From Prosthecobacter dejongeii (lineage in GTDB: Bacteria > Verrucomicrobiota > Verrucomicrobiia > Verrucomicrobiales > Verrucomicrobiaceae), in contig NZ_JACHIF010000012.1 of NCBI RefSeq assembly GCF_014203045.1, forward strand, positions 124,001 through 188,000: a DNA stretch of 64,000 nucleotides. Reading direction: 5' to 3'. Positions 34,193 to 42,427 of the stretch are shown one piece after another; the stretch's first letter is position 1, and each line of letters starts with the position of its first letter. Position numbers and translations under genes: made by a program. The notes under the pieces were generated by a model. It was given only the letters and a program-made list of their open reading frames with translations. It made no database searches and was not told where the DNA came from.

Positions 34193-34752
34193 TGCCCGAC
34201 GCTGACGCAGCGGCCATGCAGAGGCTGGCAAAGGGTGACGACCTGGCGCTGAATGAGATCATGGCCCGCTGGCAGGACCGTCTCGCCGCCTTTCTCTGGC
34301 ACATGACGCATGACCACACGACTGCCGGGGACTTGGCGCAGGAGACCTTTGTGCGCCTCTACCAGCATCGCCATCGCTACCGCCCGCAGGCAGCGTTTTC
34401 CAGTTACCTCTTCCGCATTGCCCGTCACCTGCTGGCCAATCACTGGCGCTGGCAAAAACGCCATCCGGCAGCCTCGCTGGATTCACTGACAGAGGGTGGA
34501 CTGGACCAGCCAGCCACCACCCAGGCCCCGGACGAAAGCCTGAGCCAGGCTGAAACGGCGCGCGAGGTGCAGCGTGCCATCGCCAGCCTGCCGAATGAGC
34601 TGCGCGAGGCCCTGGTGCTCTTCACCTATCAGGATCTGGGGTATCGGCAGATGGCAGATATTTTGGATTGCTCTGAAAAAGCCGTCGAGACCCGCCTCTA
34701 CCGTGCTCGCCAACTGTTGAAGGAAAAACTGGCCAATCTGGCACAAGGGTGA
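34192..34752 (+). CDS. ECF-type RNA polymerase sigma factor
   Basis: 186 aa. Region 2 spans residues about 20-90 (AGDLAQETFVRLYQHRHRY, the -10 recognition part). Region 4 spans about 125-180 (LVLFTYQDLGYRQMADILDC, then ETRLYRARQLLKEKL), an HTH for the -35 element. No region 3, which is diagnostic of ECF sigma factors. Its ATG overlaps the anti-sigma stop by one base, so translation is coupled. The signal and regulon are unknown. Confidence 0.9.
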   Translation: MPDADAAAMQRLAKGDDLALNEIMARWQDRLAAFLWHMTHDHTTAGDLAQETFVRLYQHRHRYRPQAAFSSYLFRIARHLLANHWRWQKRHPAASLDSLTEGGLDQPATTQAPDESLSQAETAREVQRAIASLPNELREALVLFTYQDLGYRQMADILDCSEKAVETRLYRARQLLKEKLANLAQG

Positions 34753-34811
34753 GTGCGCCTCCTCTATCAGACCCCGTGAACGAAAGCGCTAGAGGCCGCG
34801 TTTAGCCCTGC

Positions 34812-36026
34812 ATGATGAAACTGCTCCTGCCGTTTTCCCTGGCCTTCACCACCTTAGCCGCCGCCCCCATCCAAATCACCGTCCACGGCGGAGACCGTGC
34901 GCAGAAACGCACCATCGTCACCTTCACCGCGCCGAAGGAATGGCAGGGAGAACACACGCTTTCAGGCAGGGACGGCACCGTCGTTTCCACACTGCAAGTG
35001 AATGCTGAGGGGCAGGCGGTGATAATCGTGCCACAGATTGGCGCGGGGGAAAATCTTCGCTTTCAGGAAGCCCCGTCCAGCCCACCTGTCGCGCCCTCTG
35101 GCCTTACCGTGGAGAAGGCGGGTGACGCACTGCATTTCACCCATCTTCAGGAGGGAAAAAAGCGCCCGGTGTTTGATTACCAAATGGCGGCCGGGCCAGT
35201 GCCGAAAGGTGTTTCAGAGGTGTTTAAGCATGGCGCGCACCTGCATCCCGTTTTTACGCCTAACGGCAAGCTTGTCACAGGTAACCACCCGGCGGACCAC
35301 CGCTGGCACCGCGGCATCTGGATAGCGTGGACAAAGACGGAATTTGAGGGTGGCCATCCCGATTTCTGGAATCAGGGCAAGGGGCCTGACGGCACCCTCA
35401 CGGCTGAGGTTCAGTTTCAATCCCTGGTGAAAAGCTGGGGCGGCCCCGTTCAGGCGGGGTTCATCAGCCATCACCGCTTTGTGGACCGCCCCGCAGGGAA
35501 GGAAAAAGCCGTGTTGGATGAAACCTGGGAAGCCACCGCCTACGCCCTCACCAGCGGGGATTCGCCCGCTTTCATTCTGGATCTCACTTCTACCCAGACT
35601 TGTGCGGGTATTTCGCCCCTGAAGCTACCCACCTATCACTACGGCGGCCTAGGCGTGCGCGGCCATGCCCAGTGGGACCCCGTGGACCAAGTGACCATGC
35701 TCACCAGCAATGGCGATGACCGCAAAAAGGGTGACTCCACCAAGGCCAAATGGGTCCACATGGGTGGCGCGGTGGAGGGGCAAGCCGCTGGCATGGCCAT
35801 TCTCATACACCCCAGCAATTTCCGCTTTCCCCAGCCGCTGAGGCTGAACCCCAAGAACCCCCAGCTCTGCATCGCCCCTTCCCAAGATGGGGACTGGTCC
35901 ATCGAGCCAGGGAAGCCTTATGTCTCGAAGTACCGCTTTCTCATTACGGATGGCCCCGCCGAAGCGGCCTCCATCGAGGCAGCCTGGGAAAGCTACGCCC
36001 AGCCACTGAAGGTAACGCTGGAGTGA
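34812..36026 (+). CDS. Secreted PmoA-family (DUF6807-like) protein
   Basis: 404 aa with a signal peptide (MMKLLLPFSLAFTTLAAA). The conserved NHPADHRWHRGIWIAW motif near residues 158-173 corresponds to the 'DHPHHRG' block of the so-called methane-oxygenase PmoA-like family common in Planctomycetes, Verrucomicrobia and Bacteroidetes carbohydrate loci. Despite the name these are not methane monooxygenases; they are beta-sandwich proteins probably acting on sugars. It lies 59 bp after the sigma factor gene and may be part of the same transcript. Confidence 0.8.
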   Translation: MMKLLLPFSLAFTTLAAAPIQITVHGGDRAQKRTIVTFTAPKEWQGEHTLSGRDGTVVSTLQVNAEGQAVIIVPQIGAGENLRFQEAPSSPPVAPSGLTVEKAGDALHFTHLQEGKKRPVFDYQMAAGPVPKGVSEVFKHGAHLHPVFTPNGKLVTGNHPADHRWHRGIWIAWTKTEFEGGHPDFWNQGKGPDGTLTAEVQFQSLVKSWGGPVQAGFISHHRFVDRPAGKEKAVLDETWEATAYALTSGDSPAFILDLTSTQTCAGISPLKLPTYHYGGLGVRGHAQWDPVDQVTMLTSNGDDRKKGDSTKAKWVHMGGAVEGQAAGMAILIHPSNFRFPQPLRLNPKNPQLCIAPSQDGDWSIEPGKPYVSKYRFLITDGPAEAASIEAAWESYAQPLKVTLE

Positions 36027-36119
36027 GGGTGATGCAGGCACTCCTGCCTGCACCGCTCTCAGAATCAACCTCACCTAGCCTTTGCACCGGGCACAGTGCC
36101 GTTGCGCACACTCCCCACC

Positions 36120-36156
36120 GCAAACCATTGCAAACAACAGCAAACCACCGCAAACT
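36120..36156 (+). repeat. 10-bp phased GCAAAC repeat upstream of eboE
   Basis: GCAAAC recurs at 36120, 36130, 36140 and 36150, i.e. exactly every 10 bp with a variable tetranucleotide between. The same pattern appears on both sides of the pgk-tpiA junction. It ends about 33 bp upstream of ATG 36189. Confidence 0.7.
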
Positions 36157-36188
36157 CTCCCTCTTTTCTCGGCCCCTCCCCCCAAATC

Positions 36189-37364
36189 ATGCTTCTCAAC
36201 CACGGCATCCATCTCGGCTACTGCACCAACATCCACCGTGGCGAAACCTGGGACCAAACCTGGACCACCCTGCGTGACTACACCCTGCGGGTGAAAGAAC
36301 GCGTAAGTCCGGACAAGCCCTATGGCATCGGCCTGCGTCTGGGCCACCAAGCATCGCTGGAGCTGCTGGCACCAGGAAAGATTGCCGAATTTAAGGACTG
36401 GTTAGCCACCAACAACTGCTACGTCTTCACCATCAATGGTTTCCCCTACGGCTCCTTCCACGGCACGCGAGTGAAGGAGCAGGTCTTCCTGCCGGACTGG
36501 ACCTCCAAAGATCGGCTGGAATACACCAAGCGCCTGTTCGACATCCTGGCTCAGCTCCTGCCCCCAGGGGCCAGCGGCAGCGTCAGCACCCTCCCTGGTT
36601 CGCACAAAACCTTTAACATCGGCGGGGACGAGATCAGCGCCATTTTTGAAAACGTTCGCCTCTGCCGCGAGCACATCGAGACCGTCTCTGCCGCTACCGG
36701 GCATGACCTCCACCTCGGCTTTGAGCCGGAACCCCTCGGGCTCTTCGAGACCAGTGGGGAGGTGTTGAAATTCTTCGGTCTTTATTACGACCGCCACCCG
36801 CAGGACAAAGACTTCTTCAAGTTCATCGGCCTGAACTACGACACCTGCCACCTCGCCATCGAGTATGAGACGCCCAAGCGTGCGCTCTCCCGCATCACCG
36901 GCGCCGGCATCCGCCTCAGCAAGCTGCACTTCAGCTCCGCGCTGAAGCTGAAACCCACCCCCGAGATGGTGACCAAACTGCGCGCTTTTGATGAGCCGGT
37001 GTACTTCCACCAAGTCATCGCCGACTACGGCCCCACCACCCCGCTGCGCCGCTTCAAGGACCTGCCAGATGCCCTCCAGTTCGCCCAGACGAATCCGGCG
37101 GAACTGGGAGACGAATGGCGCGTCCACTTCCACATTCCCCTGCACGCTCAGCCGACGGATGGCTTTGAAAGCACGCGCGACCACATCGAAGGAGCCATGG
37201 ACTGGCTGTCCCAAAACCCAACGAAGTGCCAGCACATCGAGATGGAAACCTACACCTGGGAAGTCCTGCCCGGCGAAATGCGCACGGGTGATGTCGTGGA
37301 CCAACTGGTGAAAGAATACGACTGGACGCTAGGCGAGATGCGAGAGCGGCAACTTGTGGGGTGA
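36189..37364 (+). CDS. eboE: EboE-like metabolite traffic protein (TIM barrel)
   Basis: 391 aa from ATG 36189 (MLLNHGIHLGYCTNIHRGE), where EboE proteins begin. A xylose-isomerase-like TIM barrel follows, with FTINGFPYGSFHG, LHLGFEPEPLGLFETSGE and GLNYDTCHLAIEYE carrying conserved His, Glu and Asp. It normally belongs to eboABCDEF clusters, proposed to move prenylated or pigment-type precursors to the periplasm. No other ebo genes are in the window, so this is an orphan copy. The adjacent phased repeat may be its regulatory region. Confidence 0.8.
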   Translation: MLLNHGIHLGYCTNIHRGETWDQTWTTLRDYTLRVKERVSPDKPYGIGLRLGHQASLELLAPGKIAEFKDWLATNNCYVFTINGFPYGSFHGTRVKEQVFLPDWTSKDRLEYTKRLFDILAQLLPPGASGSVSTLPGSHKTFNIGGDEISAIFENVRLCREHIETVSAATGHDLHLGFEPEPLGLFETSGEVLKFFGLYYDRHPQDKDFFKFIGLNYDTCHLAIEYETPKRALSRITGAGIRLSKLHFSSALKLKPTPEMVTKLRAFDEPVYFHQVIADYGPTTPLRRFKDLPDALQFAQTNPAELGDEWRVHFHIPLHAQPTDGFESTRDHIEGAMDWLSQNPTKCQHIEMETYTWEVLPGEMRTGDVVDQLVKEYDWTLGEMRERQLVG

Positions 37365-37393
37365 AAGCACCCAGCGGCGACTAAAACCAAAGG

Positions 37394-37479
37394 CCGTCCC
37401 GAAGGAAGGCTGCCTTTTTTCGGCAGCTTCATGCCCGTGAAACACTGGCAACCGGAAAACTCAACCTCCTTCAGGACGG
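37394..37479. repeat. Long inverted repeat between convergent eboE and luxR-type genes
   Basis: CCGTCCCGAAGGAAGG (37394-37409) and CCTCCTTCAGGACGG (37465-37479) form a nearly perfect stem. An inner hairpin GCTGCC/GGCAGC has a TTTTTTC loop. It lies 30 bp past eboE and could terminate it, although no U-tract follows the outer stem. Confidence 0.5.
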
Positions 37480-37620
37480 TATGAAAGAACGGTGGCTCGG
37501 TGAGCTTTGCCCATGAGTAGGATTACTCATTTTGTATTTATACCGTGTTCACAGGCGCGGGTTACACAGAAAGTATTTATTTTGTGAAAAAAACGTTCCA
37601 ACCCCCACTTTTGCCCTGTT

Positions 37621-38391
37621 TTAGCGCTCACACAGAGCGCTAACGGCCGCAGTGCGCGTCTCCACGCCAAGTTTTCGTAGGATCGAGTACACGTGATTGG
37701 TCACCGTCCGGTAACTGACGCCTAGAATGGTCGCGATTTCTCGATCTCGTTTTCCCTCGGCCATCCAGACGAACACCTCACTTTCTCGTTTTGTCAGGCC
37801 CGCACGACGCAGCGTCAGGTGATCCAGCATCGCCACCTTGGGCTGCTGCTTCTGGGCCTCAAGAAGGATCATCTCATTTTGGAGCGCCAGCACCAGATGC
37901 CGAGAAAAAATCCCCAGCAGTTCCAAATCTTCCGCCGAAAAATCCTGACTTCCGCCTTTATTAACCGTGACGCCCCCCAGGTGCTGCGGGGTCAAAATGG
38001 GCAGCGCCACTTGATGCCGAAGATCCACCGGTTTAAAGCCGACATCGAACAACTCCGTCTTCGCAAACTCACGCTGAGTGGTCAGGTCTGAAAGCCTTAA
38101 CACCTCCTTCTCACCCGCCATGATCAGCGGGTAACCGGGGTGCTGCAACGGCACCAATTCCCCCACCCGTTGAAACCTTTCCAGCAGACTGTTTTCATCA
38201 TAAGGAACATCCGTTCCGCCTGTGTGGATGCCCGTCAGACGGTCCCAAAGCTGAAAGCCGCTGAAGCTTTCTGGAAACAGGTGCCGACAGGCCTGCAAGA
38301 CGCGATCCTGAAACATCGGCTGCTCCCTTCGATTCAGGATCTCCACTGCTTCCAGCAGTCGCTTCAGCCGCGCCTCCATCGTCATAACCAT
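37621..38391 (-). CDS. LuxR-type transcriptional regulator with GAF-like sensor
   Basis: 256 aa. Residues about 10-180 resemble a GAF sensor (LRHQVALPILTPQHLGGVTV, then FSAEDLELLGIFSRHLVLAL). The C-terminus is a LuxR/NarL helix-turn-helix: LTKRESEVFVWMAEGK, then REIATILGVSYRTVTNHVY and ILRKLGVETR. No receiver phosphorylation domain is present, so it is not a canonical response regulator. A short palindrome TTAGCGCTC/GAGCGCTAA overlaps the stop codon. Targets are unknown; it is divergent from the lipid A acyltransferase gene. Confidence 0.85.
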   Translation of the reverse strand: MVMTMEARLKRLLEAVEILNRREQPMFQDRVLQACRHLFPESFSGFQLWDRLTGIHTGGTDVPYDENSLLERFQRVGELVPLQHPGYPLIMAGEKEVLRLSDLTTQREFAKTELFDVGFKPVDLRHQVALPILTPQHLGGVTVNKGGSQDFSAEDLELLGIFSRHLVLALQNEMILLEAQKQQPKVAMLDHLTLRRAGLTKRESEVFVWMAEGKRDREIATILGVSYRTVTNHVYSILRKLGVETRTAAVSALCER

Positions 38392-38756
38392 GGAAAACGT
38401 ATCGTGGCATCTAAGGCAAAACTCCAGTTAAAATCCAAGGATCGAAAACCTAACTTCAGCGATCCGTCTTTTTAGTTCAGCACCAGACTATCTCTCGTCT
38501 TCAAACACAGCCCGCGCTCTTGCTTCCCACTGTCGCAACGAGACAGCCCTTATTTTACGACGCCTCCGGCCAATCGTCATGGCGAATGGCGTTGATCAAA
38601 AAATCCGATTCCTCCCGCTTTCCGCTAGAGTCAGGGTTGGTATTTTTTCGAGCTGTTAAAGAGTCAGCTCACCCAGCATCTCACCTGCGAATGAAGGGCA
38701 TGATTGACCTGTGCAGGTGGCACGTTTACAGCCTGCGCGGCCTCGGTCGATTCATC

Positions 38757-39677
38757 ATGGAAAATTTGCTCTATCTCGTCGTCCGTGCATTCCTGGCCTT
38801 CATTCAGGCGCTGCCCGTCCGCTGGGTGGCTCGTCTAGGCCGCTGCGGCGGTGCGATCGCTTTCTGGCTGGATGCACGGCATCGCCGCGTGGCCCTGAAA
38901 AATCTGACGATGTGCTTTGGCCACGAAAAGTCGCCTGAGGAAATCCGCGCCATCGCCCAAGAGAACTTCCGCCGGCTCGGCGAAGTCTATGGCTGCGCCA
39001 TGAAAGGCATGGTCATGAACGATGCGGAGCTCCTCAAAATCTTCTCTGTTAAAGGCGCGGAAGGCGTGCGGGCGGTGGATGCTGAGGGGCGACTGGTGAA
39101 CCGGGTTTTTACTGGCGGCCACTTCGGCAATTTCGAACTGGCCAACCGGATGTCCGCTTTGATCCCTGGGTATCAAGCGGTGGCCACCTATCGCGGCATC
39201 CGCCCGCCGAAGCTCGACCAACTCGTTTACCGGATGCGCACGGTCTCAGGCAATATTTTGGTGGATCGCCGCACAGGTGCAGAGGATTTAAAACGGGCGA
39301 TGGCCGAGGGGGGGAAGTTGCTCATTCTGGCCAGTGATCAGGCAGATCGCAGCGGCGGCCTTGAGTTGCCCTTTCTCGGTTATTATGCCTGGACGACACG
39401 CGCCCCGGTCATCCTCGCCATGCGCTACAAGTGCGTCATCTTTGTGCCGATCTGTTACCGAGTCGGCCTAGGGCAGTGGGTCTTGGAAATTGGCGAGCCC
39501 CTTCGCATGGAAGAAAACGGCAAGCGCCGGAGCGTCGAAGACCTGATGCGCGATATCAACGCCGCACTGGAAGCTGGCGTGCGCCGGGATCCCGCCAACT
39601 GGTTCTGGGTACACGACCGCTGGAAAACCAAGAACCGCCAGCCTCCGCGTGCGGTGGAGGAACCCATGGCGGAGTGA
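38757..39677 (+). CDS. Lipid A biosynthesis acyltransferase (LpxL/HtrB-like)
   Basis: 306 aa from ATG 38757. An N-terminal membrane anchor (NLLYLVVRAFLAFIQALP) precedes the acyltransferase domain. FTGGHFGNFELAN contains the HX4E catalytic pair, and LLILASDQADRSGGLELPFL and PVILAMRYKCVIFVPICYR are family blocks. The enzyme adds a secondary acyl chain to lipid A, supporting a Gram-negative outer membrane. An in-frame extension back to 38520 looks non-native. The gap 38392-38756 has no feature I can support. Convergent with the desaturase gene. Confidence 0.88.
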   Translation: MENLLYLVVRAFLAFIQALPVRWVARLGRCGGAIAFWLDARHRRVALKNLTMCFGHEKSPEEIRAIAQENFRRLGEVYGCAMKGMVMNDAELLKIFSVKGAEGVRAVDAEGRLVNRVFTGGHFGNFELANRMSALIPGYQAVATYRGIRPPKLDQLVYRMRTVSGNILVDRRTGAEDLKRAMAEGGKLLILASDQADRSGGLELPFLGYYAWTTRAPVILAMRYKCVIFVPICYRVGLGQWVLEIGEPLRMEENGKRRSVEDLMRDINAALEAGVRRDPANWFWVHDRWKTKNRQPPRAVEEPMAE

Positions 39678-39683
39678 CCCTAG

Positions 39684-40742
39684 TCACCCATTCGTTCCAT
39701 CCAACGCCACCATCTTCTGCTGCTGCACGTCCCAGACCTTCAGGCGCAGGCAGCGGTAGATATCCAGAGGACTTAACGTCGTCACCTTCGGGTTCCTCAG
39801 TTCGGGGATGGCCTCCAGCACCTCAGGCAGGCGATAAAAGGGAACACGCGCATTCAGATGATGAATGTGGTGGTAGCCGATGTTTGCCGAAAACCAAGCC
39901 ATCAGGGGCCCCATCTTGAGGTAGCTGCAGGAATCCAGCGCGGCGCGGTCATAGGTCCATCCCGATTTGTCGTAAAAGGTCACGCTGGGAAAATTATGCT
40001 GCGCGTAAAAGAGGTAGGAGCCGATCGCACTGGCGATGAAGTGCGGAATGATCTGCGTGAGCACCCATGCCTGCCAGCCCGCGAAGCGGATGAGGCAGCC
40101 CGCGATCACCGCGTGAAGCACTACGGCGATGAGACAATCCCAGTGCTGGCGCGGCTTCATGGCAAAGGGCCGGAGGCACATGCCGTGCATGAAAATCGTC
40201 AGGTAGCCCAGCAGGATCGTCAGCGGATGCCGCATGAAAAGATACAGCCAGCGCGCCGACTTCCGCGCTTTTTCAAAGTGCTCCCGAGTCATGATGGGAA
40301 AGGAGCCAATGTGGGAGCCCTTGATCTTCGAATTGTGATTGTGATGATGATTGTGCGAAGCCCGCCAGATGCTGCTCGGGCTTAGGGAGAGGATGCCAAA
40401 AACCCACATGAACCCCTCTGCCACTTTCGACTTCGGCAAAATAGCGTGGTGCTGCTGGTCATGATAGAGAACGAACAAGCGCAGCAACAGCAGCCCTGAC
40501 AAGACACTGGCACCCAGCTTCAAAAGGCCATGGGGAGCTAGCAGAGTACCAGCCACGGCTGCGGCCAGCAGTGCAGTGGTCGAAAGGACGTACCACCAGC
40601 TTCTGGCAGTGCTGTCCACAGCAAAGGGTTTCGTGGCCAGAATAAGCTCAGGACCAGACCTGCTCACCGAGCCACGAATGAGGAAATCCGCCGTAGCTTG
40701 TCCATCAGTCATGGGCTGCCAAACAGCCTCAGTATCAGCCAC
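39684..40742 (-). CDS. Membrane fatty acid desaturase
   Basis: 352 aa di-iron desaturase. The three histidine boxes are intact: HDQQHH near residue 95, HNHHHNH near 132, and HHIHH near 293. Four or more membrane helices lie between them. Inserts double bonds into acyl chains or modifies related lipids. The long form starts at GTG 40742; ATG 40712 (MTDGQATADF) is an alternative ten codons in. It follows the lipid A acyltransferase gene tail to tail, 6 bp apart; the shared lipid theme may be coincidental. Confidence 0.88.
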   Translation of the reverse strand: MADTEAVWQPMTDGQATADFLIRGSVSRSGPELILATKPFAVDSTARSWWYVLSTTALLAAAVAGTLLAPHGLLKLGASVLSGLLLLRLFVLYHDQQHHAILPKSKVAEGFMWVFGILSLSPSSIWRASHNHHHNHNSKIKGSHIGSFPIMTREHFEKARKSARWLYLFMRHPLTILLGYLTIFMHGMCLRPFAMKPRQHWDCLIAVVLHAVIAGCLIRFAGWQAWVLTQIIPHFIASAIGSYLFYAQHNFPSVTFYDKSGWTYDRAALDSCSYLKMGPLMAWFSANIGYHHIHHLNARVPFYRLPEVLEAIPELRNPKVTTLSPLDIYRCLRLKVWDVQQQKMVALDGTNG

Positions 40743-40865
40743 TTCGCAACCCTTGATTCCTTAGAAAAAAAGGCCGCAGCGCACGATTTTTATGCATCCA
40801 GAAACGCCAGCAATGCCTGCGTTTTAGCTTTTCAAGTCCCCCTTTTTGTCTTTCCCTAAAGCCGC

Positions 40866-41315
40866 ATGAATTCTGAGCCGCCTCCCTTTGGAGATCCCAC
40901 GAACATCCAGCGTGAGAACAATGCCGCCATCGGCAAGGGCGTGGCAGTGGGCTGTGGAGGTTGTCTCATGATCATTGCCTCGCTGGCGTTCTTCTTGGTC
41001 GCGATTTTCGGTGTGGTGATGCTTTTCCTCCGAAGTTCTGAACCCTGTGCGGAGACGCTGCGGACCGCCCAAAGTTCCCCTGCCCTGCAGCAAGCCCTGG
41101 GAGAGCCCATGAAGATGGGCTGGTTCTTCGTCGGCAGCGTCAGCACCACGAACATGTCTGGCAGTGCGGATATCTCCATCCCCTTTTCGGGCCCCCGGGG
41201 CAGCGTGCGCATCCGCACCCGTGCTCTGAGACAAGACCGGGTGTGGAGCTACCAGGAAATGAGCACCCAGCTCCCCAGTGGCGAAGCGGTGGACCTGCTA
41301 CTGACTCTTCCCTAA
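40866..41315 (+). CDS. Coa1-like (cytochrome oxidase assembly factor 1 family) membrane protein
   Basis: 149 aa. One membrane helix at about residues 27-55 (GCLMIIASLAFFLVAIFGVV) is followed by an outward domain with ALQQALGEPMKMGWFFVGSV, ISIPFSGPRGSVRIRTRALR and DRVWSYQEMST. The pattern 'G-x-P, then G-P-x-G, then W' fits the Coa1 family, named after the mitochondrial cytochrome oxidase assembly factor. The bacterial role is not defined. No respiratory genes lie nearby. Confidence 0.65.
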   Translation: MNSEPPPFGDPTNIQRENNAAIGKGVAVGCGGCLMIIASLAFFLVAIFGVVMLFLRSSEPCAETLRTAQSSPALQQALGEPMKMGWFFVGSVSTTNMSGSADISIPFSGPRGSVRIRTRALRQDRVWSYQEMSTQLPSGEAVDLLLTLP

Positions 41316-41372
41316 CGGGACGCGCCAGCCCCCTGAGCAAAAGCTTTAGCCCTTGATGCGGCAGCCCTCGCG

Positions 41373-41401
41373 TTGACTGCGAAAGGGCACAATCGTATGT
41401 A
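41373..41401 (+). promoter_or_regulatory. Possible promoter before the PEP-CTERM protein gene
   Basis: TTGACT (41373-41378) and TATGTA (41396-41401) have a 17-bp spacer. The -35 match is good, the -10 poor. Transcription would start almost at ATG 41410, implying a nearly leaderless mRNA, so this is tentative. Confidence 0.25.
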
Positions 41402-41409
41402 GAAAGGTG

Positions 41410-42261
41410 ATGCTTGGTAAGATCCTTTTCCCGCTGATCGCGGCCCTCCTTTTCGGTGCCCTCCAGGCCCCGGCCGCTAGCTTGCTGGTCTATTATGACG
41501 GCACCGCCTCTGGCAATGATCTGCTGGACCAAAGCGGCAATGGGCGGAACGCGATCTATGATGCAAATGGATCGGCGACGACACCGGTGATCCTCACCAC
41601 CACGCCGGCCAATGGCAACAGCGGGGCCTACGCCTCCCTCACGGCTAACGGGAGCAACCAAAGCGGGCGCTACTCCGTGACGCCAGCCAATGGGTTCAGC
41701 TACAATTTTAATAACGAAAGCTGGTCTGCCTCAATGTTTTACAATCGGCAGTCTGTCGCCACCAATGACACCCTCTTCCACATTGGTGCAGGGGATGGAT
41801 TCGGCGGCGAAAACGAGCTGTATGCCTGGGCCACAGCAAACAGCACCAACCTCTCCTTTCAGCATTACCCAGAGGTGGATGTGAACCTCACCGCCACAGG
41901 CAAAATGAACCTGAATGCTTGGCACCACCTGGCCGTGACTTTCAGTGCCTCGGGACTGAACGATGGCATGGGCACCCTGAGCCTGTATGCCGATGGCGTG
42001 CTGGTGGGCACGGATAACTCCTTCCTCCTGGGAACGAACAACACCTTCTTTTTTGGTGGCCAGGGCAGCGGTACGTCAGACCGCAACTTCATCGGCTTTT
42101 TGGATGAGATGGCTCTCTTCAGTGGGGCCCTTTCCGCTGGGGAAGTCGCCAGTCTGGCCAATGGCAGCCAGACGCCTATCAGCCTCGTGCCTGAGCCTAG
42201 CCGCGTCCTTCTTTTGGGTCTCGGCCTGTTCGGTTTGCTGATGCGGCGGCGGCGGAAATAA
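41410..42261 (+). CDS. LamG-type exported protein with PEP-CTERM sorting signal
   Basis: 283 aa. Signal peptide (MLGKILFPLIAALLFGALQA), then a LamG/concanavalin A-like domain at about residues 25-245 (NAWHHLAVTFSASGLNDG, GTLSLYADGVLVG, FIGFLDEMALFSGALSAGE). It ends with a PEP-CTERM tail: VPEPSRVLLLGLGLFGLLM then RRRRK. Such tails direct export and processing by an exosortase and are typically found in exopolysaccharide producers. Probably surface-located carbohydrate binding. ATG 41410 follows an AGAAAGG ribosome binding site; GTG 41407 is one codon earlier. Confidence 0.85.
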   Translation: MLGKILFPLIAALLFGALQAPAASLLVYYDGTASGNDLLDQSGNGRNAIYDANGSATTPVILTTTPANGNSGAYASLTANGSNQSGRYSVTPANGFSYNFNNESWSASMFYNRQSVATNDTLFHIGAGDGFGGENELYAWATANSTNLSFQHYPEVDVNLTATGKMNLNAWHHLAVTFSASGLNDGMGTLSLYADGVLVGTDNSFLLGTNNTFFFGGQGSGTSDRNFIGFLDEMALFSGALSAGEVASLANGSQTPISLVPEPSRVLLLGLGLFGLLMRRRRK

Positions 42262-42427
42262 CTCGTTGCCCCTGATTCATGGGTCTCAACGCTGAATAAA
42301 TAGGGTTTCCACCCAAGAAGAAAGACTCTGGCTCGCCTCCTGCTGAATTTTTCACAGGCGCGCCGCACGCTCTGTGCTAGACATCTCCCCCGCCGTCCCC
42401 GGCGGACTTCATTTACCCTCCAGAATC

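Noticed and set aside
34812-36026. Methane monooxygenase subunit
   Set aside because: The family nickname PmoA is misleading: this is a soluble, exported beta-rich protein without the membrane helices of particulate methane monooxygenase.
36120-36156. CRISPR-like direct repeats
   Set aside because: Units are 10 bp without unique spacers of CRISPR length, and no cas gene is present; it is a phased short repeat.
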